Below are positions 22,737 to 29,878 of a stretch of DNA of 32,258 nucleotides, piece after piece. Positions within the stretch are counted from its first letter, which is position 1. Each line of letters begins with the position of its first letter. The notes beneath the pieces were generated by a model. It was not told where the DNA came from, did no database searches, and was given only the letters and a program-made list of their open reading frames with translations. Made by a program: the position numbers and the translations under genes. The DNA comes from Lachnospiraceae bacterium (GTDB lineage: Bacteria > Bacillota > Clostridia > Lachnospirales > Lachnospiraceae), in contig JAILKH010000190.1 of assembly GCA_024693925.1 (NCBI GenBank), forward strand, positions 1 to 32,258, written 5' to 3'.

Positions 22737-24359
22737 ATGAAGAAAATGATAAGTGTGATCATTGCTCTGACATTTGTTGCGGCAATGATCATTCTCACAA
22801 TCGGGATAAAAGATCCTTTATATCTGGGGCAGGAAGGAACGGGGGAAAATACAGCTTCCGTGACTGAAGCAAACAGCCCGGGGAACGTTAAGAATCTCCA
22901 AACGGTTAAAGATGATGATACCCTGATCTTATGGTATGCGGATGATAAGCTTACGGATTATGTAACGGATACCGCATTGGCTTACAGAAGTGAAACGGGG
23001 ATCAAGGTTAAACCGGTGCTTGTAAGCGGCGTGGATCTGCTTGAGAATATAAATCATGCTTCAGTATATGAAGGTGAAGAAGAAAATGGTGAAATACTTT
23101 TGGCACCGGATCTGTATATAACCACCCATGATAATCTTATGAAAGCATATTATGCGGGACTGGCAAGTGAAATTACGGATCCCCTTAAAGTCATTAATGC
23201 CATAAATTATCCGCAGACTTCCCTGCATGCCATAAGCTGTGCAGGTAAATATGTGGGATATCCTCTGTATTATGAAACCAATTTCCTTCTGTATAATAAA
23301 ACTTATATGGCTAATATCGCTAAGCAGAATATCGGAGAAGGATCATCGGAAATGTTTCAGGATCCGGAGGTAAGTGAAGAGCCGGAGATTGATGAAAACA
23401 ATACACAAAGTTCAAATGGTATAACAGTTGTAAATAATATTTCGGGCGAGGGTGAAGACACAGTTTCCGAAAATGAGGTTTATTATGAAGATGAGGGGCC
23501 CATGGGAAATGAAGATGTGGCGGCGGATCCCGAGGTTCTTGAGAAACTCTCGACCATGATCCCTTCTACCATTGATGATATTCTAACTTTTGCAAATAAT
23601 TATGATGCACCGGAAGAGGTGGAGTCTATATTTAAATGGGATGTTTCCGATATTTTTTATAATTATTTCTTTGTGGGAAATTATATGGATGTGGGAGGCG
23701 AAGACGGAGATGATAATTCCTTCTTCAATATATACAATCAGCAGGCAGTTGACTGTCTGAAGGTATACCAGAATATAAATCAGTTCTTCTCCATAGATTC
23801 CAAGGCCGTAACCTATGAAGGTATTCTTAGGGAATTTATTGAGGGAAAGACAGTCTTTACCGTGGCTACCACAGATGCAATAGCCATGATTAGAGAAGCG
23901 AAAAAGAACGGTGAATTTAATTTCGATTACGGAGTTGCCCTGCTTCCGGATATTAGTTCCACCCTTAAAGCAAGAGGTTTATCGGAGACTTCCACTATTG
24001 TAATTAACGGATATTCGGGTAATAGGGAAAAGGCTAATGATTTTGCCGAATACATGTCTTATACGAAGGCAGATTCGGTATATAAAAAAGCCGGAAGGAT
24101 ATCCTGCCTTAAGAATATTGTCTATGAAGATGAGGAAATATCAAAGGTTATGCAGGAATATGAGAAATCGGTTCCCATGCCTAAGATGATCGAGGCGGGT
24201 AATTACTGGGTACAGCTGGAAATTGCTTTTACGAAGGTATGGAACGGAGAGGATCCGGATGTGACTCTTAAGGAGCTTAATGATACCATGGTACAGCAGA
24301 TTGACGAGCTTGAGCAGCATGTTTTGACGCAGGAATCCATAAAGATCGGAATAGATTGA
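22737..24359 (+). CDS. Extracellular solute-binding protein, family 1-like, membrane anchored
   Basis: A 540-residue secreted protein. A basic start (MKK) and a 20-residue hydrophobic stretch form a signal or anchor without the lipobox Cys usual for Gram-positive binding proteins. LILWYADDKLTDYV, then VGYPLYYETNFLLYNK (about residue 180), is the pattern of ABC-transporter family 1 binding proteins. An acidic, Ser/Asn-rich segment of about 70 residues (200-270) looks inserted between lobes and is probably disordered. The C-terminal half (SIDSKAVTYEGILREF, FVEG-like GKTVFTVATTDAIAM, NGYSGNREKANDFAEYM) fits the second lobe. No permease or ATPase gene is adjacent. It could be a sensor or partner of a distant transporter. 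Ligand unknown. Confidence 0.8.
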   Translation: MKKMISVIIALTFVAAMIILTIGIKDPLYLGQEGTGENTASVTEANSPGNVKNLQTVKDDDTLILWYADDKLTDYVTDTALAYRSETGIKVKPVLVSGVDLLENINHASVYEGEEENGEILLAPDLYITTHDNLMKAYYAGLASEITDPLKVINAINYPQTSLHAISCAGKYVGYPLYYETNFLLYNKTYMANIAKQNIGEGSSEMFQDPEVSEEPEIDENNTQSSNGITVVNNISGEGEDTVSENEVYYEDEGPMGNEDVAADPEVLEKLSTMIPSTIDDILTFANNYDAPEEVESIFKWDVSDIFYNYFFVGNYMDVGGEDGDDNSFFNIYNQQAVDCLKVYQNINQFFSIDSKAVTYEGILREFIEGKTVFTVATTDAIAMIREAKKNGEFNFDYGVALLPDISSTLKARGLSETSTIVINGYSGNREKANDFAEYMSYTKADSVYKKAGRISCLKNIVYEDEEISKVMQEYEKSVPMPKMIEAGNYWVQLEIAFTKVWNGEDPDVTLKELNDTMVQQIDELEQHVLTQESIKIGID

Positions 24360-24389
24360 TGATAAAGTTCACAATTTGAACACTTTTTC

Positions 24390-24419
24390 TTCACTTTTTT
24401 CTCACCGCTAAAATATAAA
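24390..24419 (+). promoter_or_regulatory. Predicted promoter of the HtrA protease gene
   Basis: TTCACT (24390-24395) and TATAAA (24414-24419) have an 18-base spacer and lie in the 154-base gap before htrA. An imperfect inverted repeat, GTTCA/TGAAC, sits just upstream (24367-24380). No terminator for the preceding gene is seen. Confidence 0.4.
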
Positions 24420-24513
24420 ATAAACACAGATTAAAGATAAGATATAAATATAAAAGCAAAAGGTAAATATTTAATTCGGTGTTAAAAAGGGTGAGATAAA
24501 GGAGGAATAGATT

Positions 24514-26034
24514 ATGTATGAATATTATGATTATGAAAACAAAGTTATTCCGGATGAGCAGGAAAGAATAAGAGCTCAGATGAAGGAAAGGGCGGAGAAG
24601 GAAAAGAAGGAAAAGAAAAAGGAAAAGCGTAATAAATGGTTTGCCTGTGTTTTATATGCGGTTATCTTCGGAGTTATTGCAGGCGGGGTTTTCCAGGGAG
24701 TAAATATTGCAGGTGATTATGTCAGAAACAAGACAGGACTTAATGCCGATAGTAATACGGAAAATAAAGATACCTTAAGCCAGAGACAGGAAACCCTTAA
24801 AGCTTCGGACAGCGAGGCTGGAACCGAAGTAAAGTCGGAGAAGAAGGCGTCGGTTAATAAATCCACCGCGTTAACTTCTGTAAGTGCAACAGGTCCAATG
24901 GATGTATCAACGGTGGCGGTAAATGTTATGCCTTCCATCGTTTCCATAACCAATAAGGGCGTTCAGGAAGTAAGATCCTTATTCGGACATGGAATACAGG
25001 AATATGAAAGTGTCAGTGCAGGTTCCGGGATCATAATAGGAGAAAATGATGAAGAATTGTTACTTGTAACCAATAACCATGTTGTGGAAGGTGCCAATGA
25101 ACTGTCGGTAAGTTTTATAGATGATGAGGTAGTTGCCGCAACGGTAAAGGGAACGGATTCCGATAACGACCTGGCTGTAATAGCTGTTAAATTGTCCGAT
25201 ATAAAGGACAGTACAATGGACAAGATATCAATAGCAACCATGGGCAACTCAGATGATCTTATCATCGGCCAGCAGGTAGTTGCAATAGGTAATGCATTAG
25301 GTTACGGTCAGTCGGTTACTACCGGAATAATAAGCGCTCTGGAGAGAGAGGTTGAAATAGATAATCTTGCAAGTAAGCTTATACAGACGGATGCAGCTAT
25401 CAACCCCGGTAACAGCGGCGGTGCTCTGCTTAATATGAAGGGTGAGGTTGTAGGTATCAATTCGGCCAAGTTTGCTTCTTCGGAGATAGAAGGAATGGGT
25501 TATGCGATCCCTATTTCTTACGCAACACCTATAATAGAAGAGCTTATGAATCGTAAGACAAGAGAGCTTGTTGATAAAGATGATGCAAGTTATCTGGGAA
25601 TCTCGGGTGTATCGGTAACAGAGGATGTATCGAATTCTTACGGAATTCCCGAGGGTGTATATGTATCCGAGGTTGCCGAAAACGGTCCTGCACAAGAGGG
25701 CGGTATCGAGAAGGGGGATGTTATCTGCAAGTTTGACGGAATAACAGTTTCCTCAATGACTGAAATAAAGGAACAGCTTAATTACTATAAGGCCGGTGAA
25801 GAGGTTGATATAGTTGTAAAGAGAGCGGATGGTACCGAATACAAGGATGTTAAGATCAAGGTAACACTGGGTAAGAAATCCGAGAGTGAGCTGGCAAATG
25901 AAGAAAGTACTGAAAAAGAGAATAATGACGGTAACAACAATAGCAATAACAATAGCAATAACAATAACGGATTCTATGGTAACGGTAATGGAAACGGAAT
26001 ATATATAGATCCTTTCTCAATATTCGGATATTAG
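24514..26034 (+). CDS. HtrA/DegP-like membrane-anchored serine protease
   Basis: A 506-residue protease of the Gram-positive HtrA type. A cytoplasmic, Lys/Glu-rich N-terminus (residues 20-40) precedes one membrane helix (about 41-66), then a Ser/Thr-rich linker to about 125. The trypsin-like domain has the triad H189 (TNNHVVEG), D219 (DNDLAVIA) and S301 (NPGNSGGAL). A PDZ domain spans about 365-455 (GVYVSEVAENGPAQEGGIEKGDVI). The last 50 residues are an Asn/Gly-rich tail with repeated SNNN units, atypical for the family and probably disordered. HtrA proteases degrade misfolded proteins at the outer face of the membrane and are usually induced by envelope stress. AAAGGAGGA is the ribosome binding site. 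Confidence 0.95.
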   Translation: MYEYYDYENKVIPDEQERIRAQMKERAEKEKKEKKKEKRNKWFACVLYAVIFGVIAGGVFQGVNIAGDYVRNKTGLNADSNTENKDTLSQRQETLKASDSEAGTEVKSEKKASVNKSTALTSVSATGPMDVSTVAVNVMPSIVSITNKGVQEVRSLFGHGIQEYESVSAGSGIIIGENDEELLLVTNNHVVEGANELSVSFIDDEVVAATVKGTDSDNDLAVIAVKLSDIKDSTMDKISIATMGNSDDLIIGQQVVAIGNALGYGQSVTTGIISALEREVEIDNLASKLIQTDAAINPGNSGGALLNMKGEVVGINSAKFASSEIEGMGYAIPISYATPIIEELMNRKTRELVDKDDASYLGISGVSVTEDVSNSYGIPEGVYVSEVAENGPAQEGGIEKGDVICKFDGITVSSMTEIKEQLNYYKAGEEVDIVVKRADGTEYKDVKIKVTLGKKSESELANEESTEKENNDGNNNSNNNSNNNNGFYGNGNGNGIYIDPFSIFGY

Positions 26035-26047
26035 AAATAATTAGTCG

Positions 26048-26076
26048 TTTACATAGCTCCCAATACATTTTATAAT
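26048..26076 (+). promoter_or_regulatory. Sigma-A promoter upstream of the pseudokinase-FHA gene
   Basis: TTTACA (26048-26053) and a perfect TATAAT (26071-26076) with a 17-base spacer follow the htrA stop by 13 bases. Transcription would start near 26083, just before the hairpin at 26092. Confidence 0.7.
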
Positions 26077-26091
26077 TATATAAGTCTGACT

Positions 26092-26118
26092 AAACGGGCG
26101 TCCTTTGGACGCTCGTTT
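26092..26118 (+). terminator. Strong hairpin in the 5' leader, possible attenuator
   Basis: A 12-bp stem with one G-U pair, AAACGGGCGTCC with GGACGCTCGTTT, has a 3-nt loop. It could end the htrA transcript, but only a weak T-rich stretch (TTTGAGTT) follows, and a good promoter lies upstream of it. It may therefore be the 5' hairpin of the next mRNA or a shared attenuator. Confidence 0.55.
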
Positions 26119-26181
26119 GAGTTAGATAAAATCATACGAAAATAATGATTTGCATATTTATTGGAACGGACAGGTGCGGAT

Positions 26182-28272
26182 ATGGGATTAAATCAGATAA
26201 ATCTTACCGAAGAGATCAGTATACCGAAGGGAAATTTTGATTTTGTATATGAGGCTACGCATAATGAACGGCTCTATCTTGAATGTCTTTATGCCGAGCA
26301 GCATATGTTGACGGATTATGATGAGTGTCTTAAGGGACTTCGTAAATCTCTTGATATGCTGGGAATAGAGATCGAGAAGTGTAAAAGAGCACAGAAAAAT
26401 GAGGTTACGCCCCAAGAGGCTCTTCGAAGTATTTTTATTGATCTTAAAAGACTTAAAGGTGGCCGGGGAGACCGTCGAAGAGCCACTAAGAGAAATTTCT
26501 TTATCCGTCATATGATAGATTTTGAGAAACAGGAACTTGAGGTATATACCAGTGATCAGATCCGGAAATTTATTGATGAGTATAGAGAAATATATCCTTA
26601 CGGTATAAAAAATCACGAACTTAAAAATACCGATATGAAATCCGTGGCAAATGATTTCTATAACAGATGCTCGGTGCCTTTTCGGGAAAAGGGATGTGCC
26701 AAAGCTTCGGATTGTGCTAATCTTATAAGATTATTTCATGGACTTTTGTGCTTTATCAATTATGTTGATGAGCCCTATGATCCCGATCTTACACCTTATG
26801 AAGATTATTATCCGATCCCTGCGGAATATTATGATGAATTGGATCTTCTTGGAGGTTCCAATTACAGGATTTATGTTTCCGGTGACGGCAGCAGATATTT
26901 TATGTTCAAGCGCAAGGATATAGAATATATGGATATTCTGGATCCGGATATATACCGGGAACGTCTGTGGGAGCTTGAAAAGATGCAGGAATTATGGAGA
27001 CGTCTTGCAACCCTTCCCGATTATAAACCTTATGAGGAGGTCGAAACAGGTACCTATGATCATCGCAGAAAGGTATTTGAATTCGTTTCCAGACCCCGTG
27101 CACTTTCCGAGCGTGTAATTAAGGAAATGAAGAAGAAGGGACAGCGGGAAGAGCTGGTAAGAGGACTGATCCGAATGCTTAAGCTGATGTTTGGATCGGA
27201 GCCCCCGCTTACTCATCTGAGCATTAATCCCGGAAATATATATGTATGCGAAAATGAAGGAGTTTATATACCTTATATAGTTGATTTTGATGAAAAAAGT
27301 ATACTTCTTAAGAAGCGGGAATATCCCGCGAGGGGAAGGGTTGAGGATTATTTCAACAGCATGGACAAGTTGAAATTTATAGCTCCCGAAATAAGGAATA
27401 ATCCCGATACCATACCTGAGAATACAAGGGCGGCAGGAATGTATTCTCTTGGCAAGATCATAAAATATATATACGGATCCGATGAAAATAAGGTTAAATC
27501 ATATGTGGAGGAACTTACGGTAAAGAATCCGGCTAAAAGGATGTCTATAGAAAGAGCGGGTATTTCCTTTGATGAAGAGGTTGTTTATTTTGAACCCACA
27601 ACAACAATAAATCTGGATTTTCTCACGGAATTCAGATTGCTGATTTTTTCTCCCTATAAGGGGTTTGAGAATTATCATATAAGCGATACGGTTTCCATAG
27701 GAAGGATGTACAGTTCATCCGGAAAGGATATTAAGGTAGATTCACCCATTGTATCAAGGACTCACGGGAGATTTGCAAAGACAGAAGGCGGTTTTGAATA
27801 CAGCGATATGCTGAGTACAAACGGTACCTTTATTAACGGCAGTCTTTTCAGCGTGCCGAGAAACGGTATTAAGCATCCCCATAAGCTTGAAATCGGAGAT
27901 ATTCTTAAGATAGATAATCCCGATTTTAAGAATACCCATAGAAATGCCGTGTTCATGTTTGTTTTAAGAACTTCGCAGATATTAATGCAGCAGCATGAGA
28001 TATTGCTGGAAGAGGATATGGATATCCTTGTCGGAAGAGAGCAGGGAGATATCATTCTTGCAAATAACAGGGTTTCGAAACAGCATGCAAGGTTTGTTAT
28101 GAAGGAAGGGATAGTATATATACAGGATATGAACAGCACTAACGGGGTTTTTGTTAACGGAAAACGTATAGATTCCCTTACGGCACTAAATAATATGGAT
28201 TCGGTCCGTATAGAAGACTATATATTTATTCTTGTAAATAATAAAATTTATTATTATTCTGAAAGGTTTTGA
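26182..28272 (+). CDS. Pseudokinase-like protein with two C-terminal FHA domains
   Basis: A 696-residue cytoplasmic protein with no membrane helix. Residues 1-230 are novel, mostly helical and rich in charged residues. Residues 230-460 resemble a degraded Ser/Thr kinase: THLSINPGN (about 344-352) is in the place of the HRD-x-K-x-x-N catalytic loop but lacks the Asp, VDFDE (367-371) corresponds to DFG, and FIAPE to the APE motif; no clear glycine loop is seen. Two FHA domains follow at about 486-570 (GRMYSSSGKD, RTHGRF, STNGTFING) and 606-690 (VGREQGD, SKQHARF, STNGVFVNG), each with the Ser/His and STNG residues that bind phosphothreonine. The ATG at 26182 has AGGTG upstream; an in-frame TTG at 26161 lacks one. 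It may connect to the T7SS, whose EssB is also a pseudokinase; that is inference. Confidence 0.82.
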   Translation: MGLNQINLTEEISIPKGNFDFVYEATHNERLYLECLYAEQHMLTDYDECLKGLRKSLDMLGIEIEKCKRAQKNEVTPQEALRSIFIDLKRLKGGRGDRRRATKRNFFIRHMIDFEKQELEVYTSDQIRKFIDEYREIYPYGIKNHELKNTDMKSVANDFYNRCSVPFREKGCAKASDCANLIRLFHGLLCFINYVDEPYDPDLTPYEDYYPIPAEYYDELDLLGGSNYRIYVSGDGSRYFMFKRKDIEYMDILDPDIYRERLWELEKMQELWRRLATLPDYKPYEEVETGTYDHRRKVFEFVSRPRALSERVIKEMKKKGQREELVRGLIRMLKLMFGSEPPLTHLSINPGNIYVCENEGVYIPYIVDFDEKSILLKKREYPARGRVEDYFNSMDKLKFIAPEIRNNPDTIPENTRAAGMYSLGKIIKYIYGSDENKVKSYVEELTVKNPAKRMSIERAGISFDEEVVYFEPTTTINLDFLTEFRLLIFSPYKGFENYHISDTVSIGRMYSSSGKDIKVDSPIVSRTHGRFAKTEGGFEYSDMLSTNGTFINGSLFSVPRNGIKHPHKLEIGDILKIDNPDFKNTHRNAVFMFVLRTSQILMQQHEILLEEDMDILVGREQGDIILANNRVSKQHARFVMKEGIVYIQDMNSTNGVFVNGKRIDSLTALNNMDSVRIEDYIFILVNNKIYYYSERF

Positions 28273-28337
28273 CTTTAAACCCGAAGAAAACTGTGGTAAA
28301 ATGTTCAATGCATAGGGGCCTGCACAGGGAGGCTATA

Positions 28338-29168
28338 TTGAAGAAATACACATTGAAGGTTATATCACTTATGATCCTTTCTTCTGCTTTGTTACTTGTG
28401 GCGGGTTGTGCTACAGACGAGGCAGTCATATTACCGGATAGGGAAGTAATTATTTCACAGGAAACCATTAGTAATGAGGAATCTGACAGGGATGGAGTGA
28501 TCCCGCAAGAGGATAACGGGACCGGCAGTATTGTTCCGCAAAATAAGGATAACGGTGCCGGAAATACTGATGTGCTAAATAAGGATAACGGTGCCGGAAA
28601 TTCTGATACGCAAAATAAGGATAACGATGCCGGTAGAACCGGTTTTGGTGAAGAAGATGATTATTCTGCCATAAGCAGGGTTACTGTCTATGTCTGTGGG
28701 GCTGTTGTGAATCCCGGAGTCTATACCCTGGACCCGGAAGCCAGGATAGTAGATGCGGTAGAAATGGCAGGCGGAATGAATGAAGAGGCAGATCCCGATT
28801 ATATTAACCAGGCGCTTTTGTTAACGGACGGAACCAGGATATATATTCCCACAAGGTCTGAAACTTCCGAATTATCACCGCTTAAAGAATATGGACAGGC
28901 ATCGGTAAACCCAGGTGCAGGGGGAGTGCCCGGTAAGCAGGTTTTAAGTTCGCAGGGGCAGGATGAAAATTCTGCAGGGATTGTAAATATCAACACCGGT
29001 TCTTTGCAGGAGCTTATGACTTTGCCGGGAATAGGGGAAGCCAAGGCGGGACTTATAATCGAATATCGTGAAAGTAACGGCGGCTTTGCAAGGATAGAAG
29101 ATATAATGAAGATCAACGGGATCAAGGAAGGTATGTTTAATAAGATAAAAGACAGGATCAGTATTTAA
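28338..29168 (+). CDS. ComEA-like helix-hairpin-helix DNA-binding lipoprotein
   Basis: From a TTG start at 28338 (AGGGAGG five bases upstream) the product has 276 residues. A lipoprotein signal ends in LVAGC with the lipid-bearing Cys at 24, whereas most ComEA proteins are held by an N-terminal membrane helix. A disordered linker contains three 12-residue repeats (NKDNGAGN-type, about 69-104). An SLBB domain follows (VTVYVCGAVVNPGVYTLDPE, about 120-175), then a second linker. The C-terminal tandem helix-hairpin-helix domain (INTGSLQELMTLPGIGEAKA, about 215-276) binds DNA without sequence specificity. In competent bacteria ComEA takes up DNA at the cell surface. ComEC is not in the window. Confidence 0.9.
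   Translation: MKKYTLKVISLMILSSALLLVAGCATDEAVILPDREVIISQETISNEESDRDGVIPQEDNGTGSIVPQNKDNGAGNTDVLNKDNGAGNSDTQNKDNDAGRTGFGEEDDYSAISRVTVYVCGAVVNPGVYTLDPEARIVDAVEMAGGMNEEADPDYINQALLLTDGTRIYIPTRSETSELSPLKEYGQASVNPGAGGVPGKQVLSSQGQDENSAGIVNINTGSLQELMTLPGIGEAKAGLIIEYRESNGGFARIEDIMKINGIKEGMFNKIKDRISI
28542..28649 (+). repeat. 36-bp in-frame tandem repeat in the comEA-like gene
   Basis: Three 36-bp units start at 28542, 28578 and 28614, each beginning AATAAGGATAACG. They encode the 12-residue linker repeats NKDNGAGNTDVL, NKDNGAGNSDTQ and NKDNDAGRTGFG. Unit length is a multiple of three, so copy number can change without a frameshift. Confidence 0.85.
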
Positions 29169-29179
29169 GGGGGAAAAGT

Positions 29180-29878
29180 ATGAAGCGGGTATTGGTAGTT
29201 GATGATGAGAAGATCATTGTAAAGGGTTTCGTATTTGCTATTCAAAATGAGGATACGGAAGTTGACGCTGCCTATGATGGGGAGGAAGCTCTTGAGATGA
29301 TCAGGAATAAGGAATACGATATTGTGTTTCTGGATGTTATGCTGCCGAAGCTTGACGGCTTTGAGGTATGTAAAAAAGTAAGAGAATTTTCTTCGGTTCC
29401 CATAATCATGGTTACAGCGAAAAATGATGATTCCGATAAGATAGCGGGACTTAATTTCGGGGCGGATGATTATATTACCAAGCCCTTTAATATCGGAGAA
29501 GTTAAGGCCAGAATGGAAGCAATATTAAGAAGGACCGGTTCTAAGAAGAATAAGCCGGCTAAGGTCACTGTACCGGATCAGGTTCTTGAGATCAGTGATA
29601 TGAGACTTGAGAGAAACAATAAGCGTTTGTATATAAACAATAAAGAAGTAAATATTACAGTCAAGGAATTTGAAGTACTGGATCTGCTTGCAAGTAATGC
29701 GGGGAAGGTATACAGCAGGGAAAAACTGCTGGAGATAATATGGGGCCTGGATTATCCCGGGGGTTCAAGAACGGTTGATGTACATGTCAGAAGGTTAAGG
29801 GAAAAGATAGAAGAGGAGCCGAGTGAGCCAAAGTATGTTCAAACAAAATGGGGTGTCGGGTATTATTTCCGCGGTTAG
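29180..29878 (+). CDS. OmpR/PhoB-family response regulator
   Basis: A 232-residue two-component regulator. The receiver domain (1-120) has the acidic pocket D8-D9, the phosphoacceptor D52 in FLDVMLPK, the switch Thr in MVTAKND, and the Lys of TKPF. The winged-helix DNA-binding domain (about 133-232) has the typical KEFEVLDLLASNAGKVYSRE, GGSRTVDVHVRRLREKI and WGVGYYF pattern. GGGGGAAAAG is the ribosome binding site. It lies 11 bases after the ComEA-like gene, and the histidine kinase start overlaps its end by 44 bases, so the pair is coupled. Target genes are unknown. Confidence 0.95.
   Translation: MKRVLVVDDEKIIVKGFVFAIQNEDTEVDAAYDGEEALEMIRNKEYDIVFLDVMLPKLDGFEVCKKVREFSSVPIIMVTAKNDDSDKIAGLNFGADDYITKPFNIGEVKARMEAILRRTGSKKNKPAKVTVPDQVLEISDMRLERNNKRLYINNKEVNITVKEFEVLDLLASNAGKVYSREKLLEIIWGLDYPGGSRTVDVHVRRLREKIEEEPSEPKYVQTKWGVGYYFRG

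Noticed and set aside
25297-25695. Minus-strand 132-codon frame inside htrA
   Set aside because: It is antisense to the catalytic core of the protease, with Cys/Tyr/Arg-rich composition typical of shadow frames.
28269-28337. Extended N-terminus of the ComEA-like protein from an upstream start
   Set aside because: The extra residues would precede the lipoprotein signal peptide and block its function, whereas the TTG at 28338 has a strong ribosome binding site.
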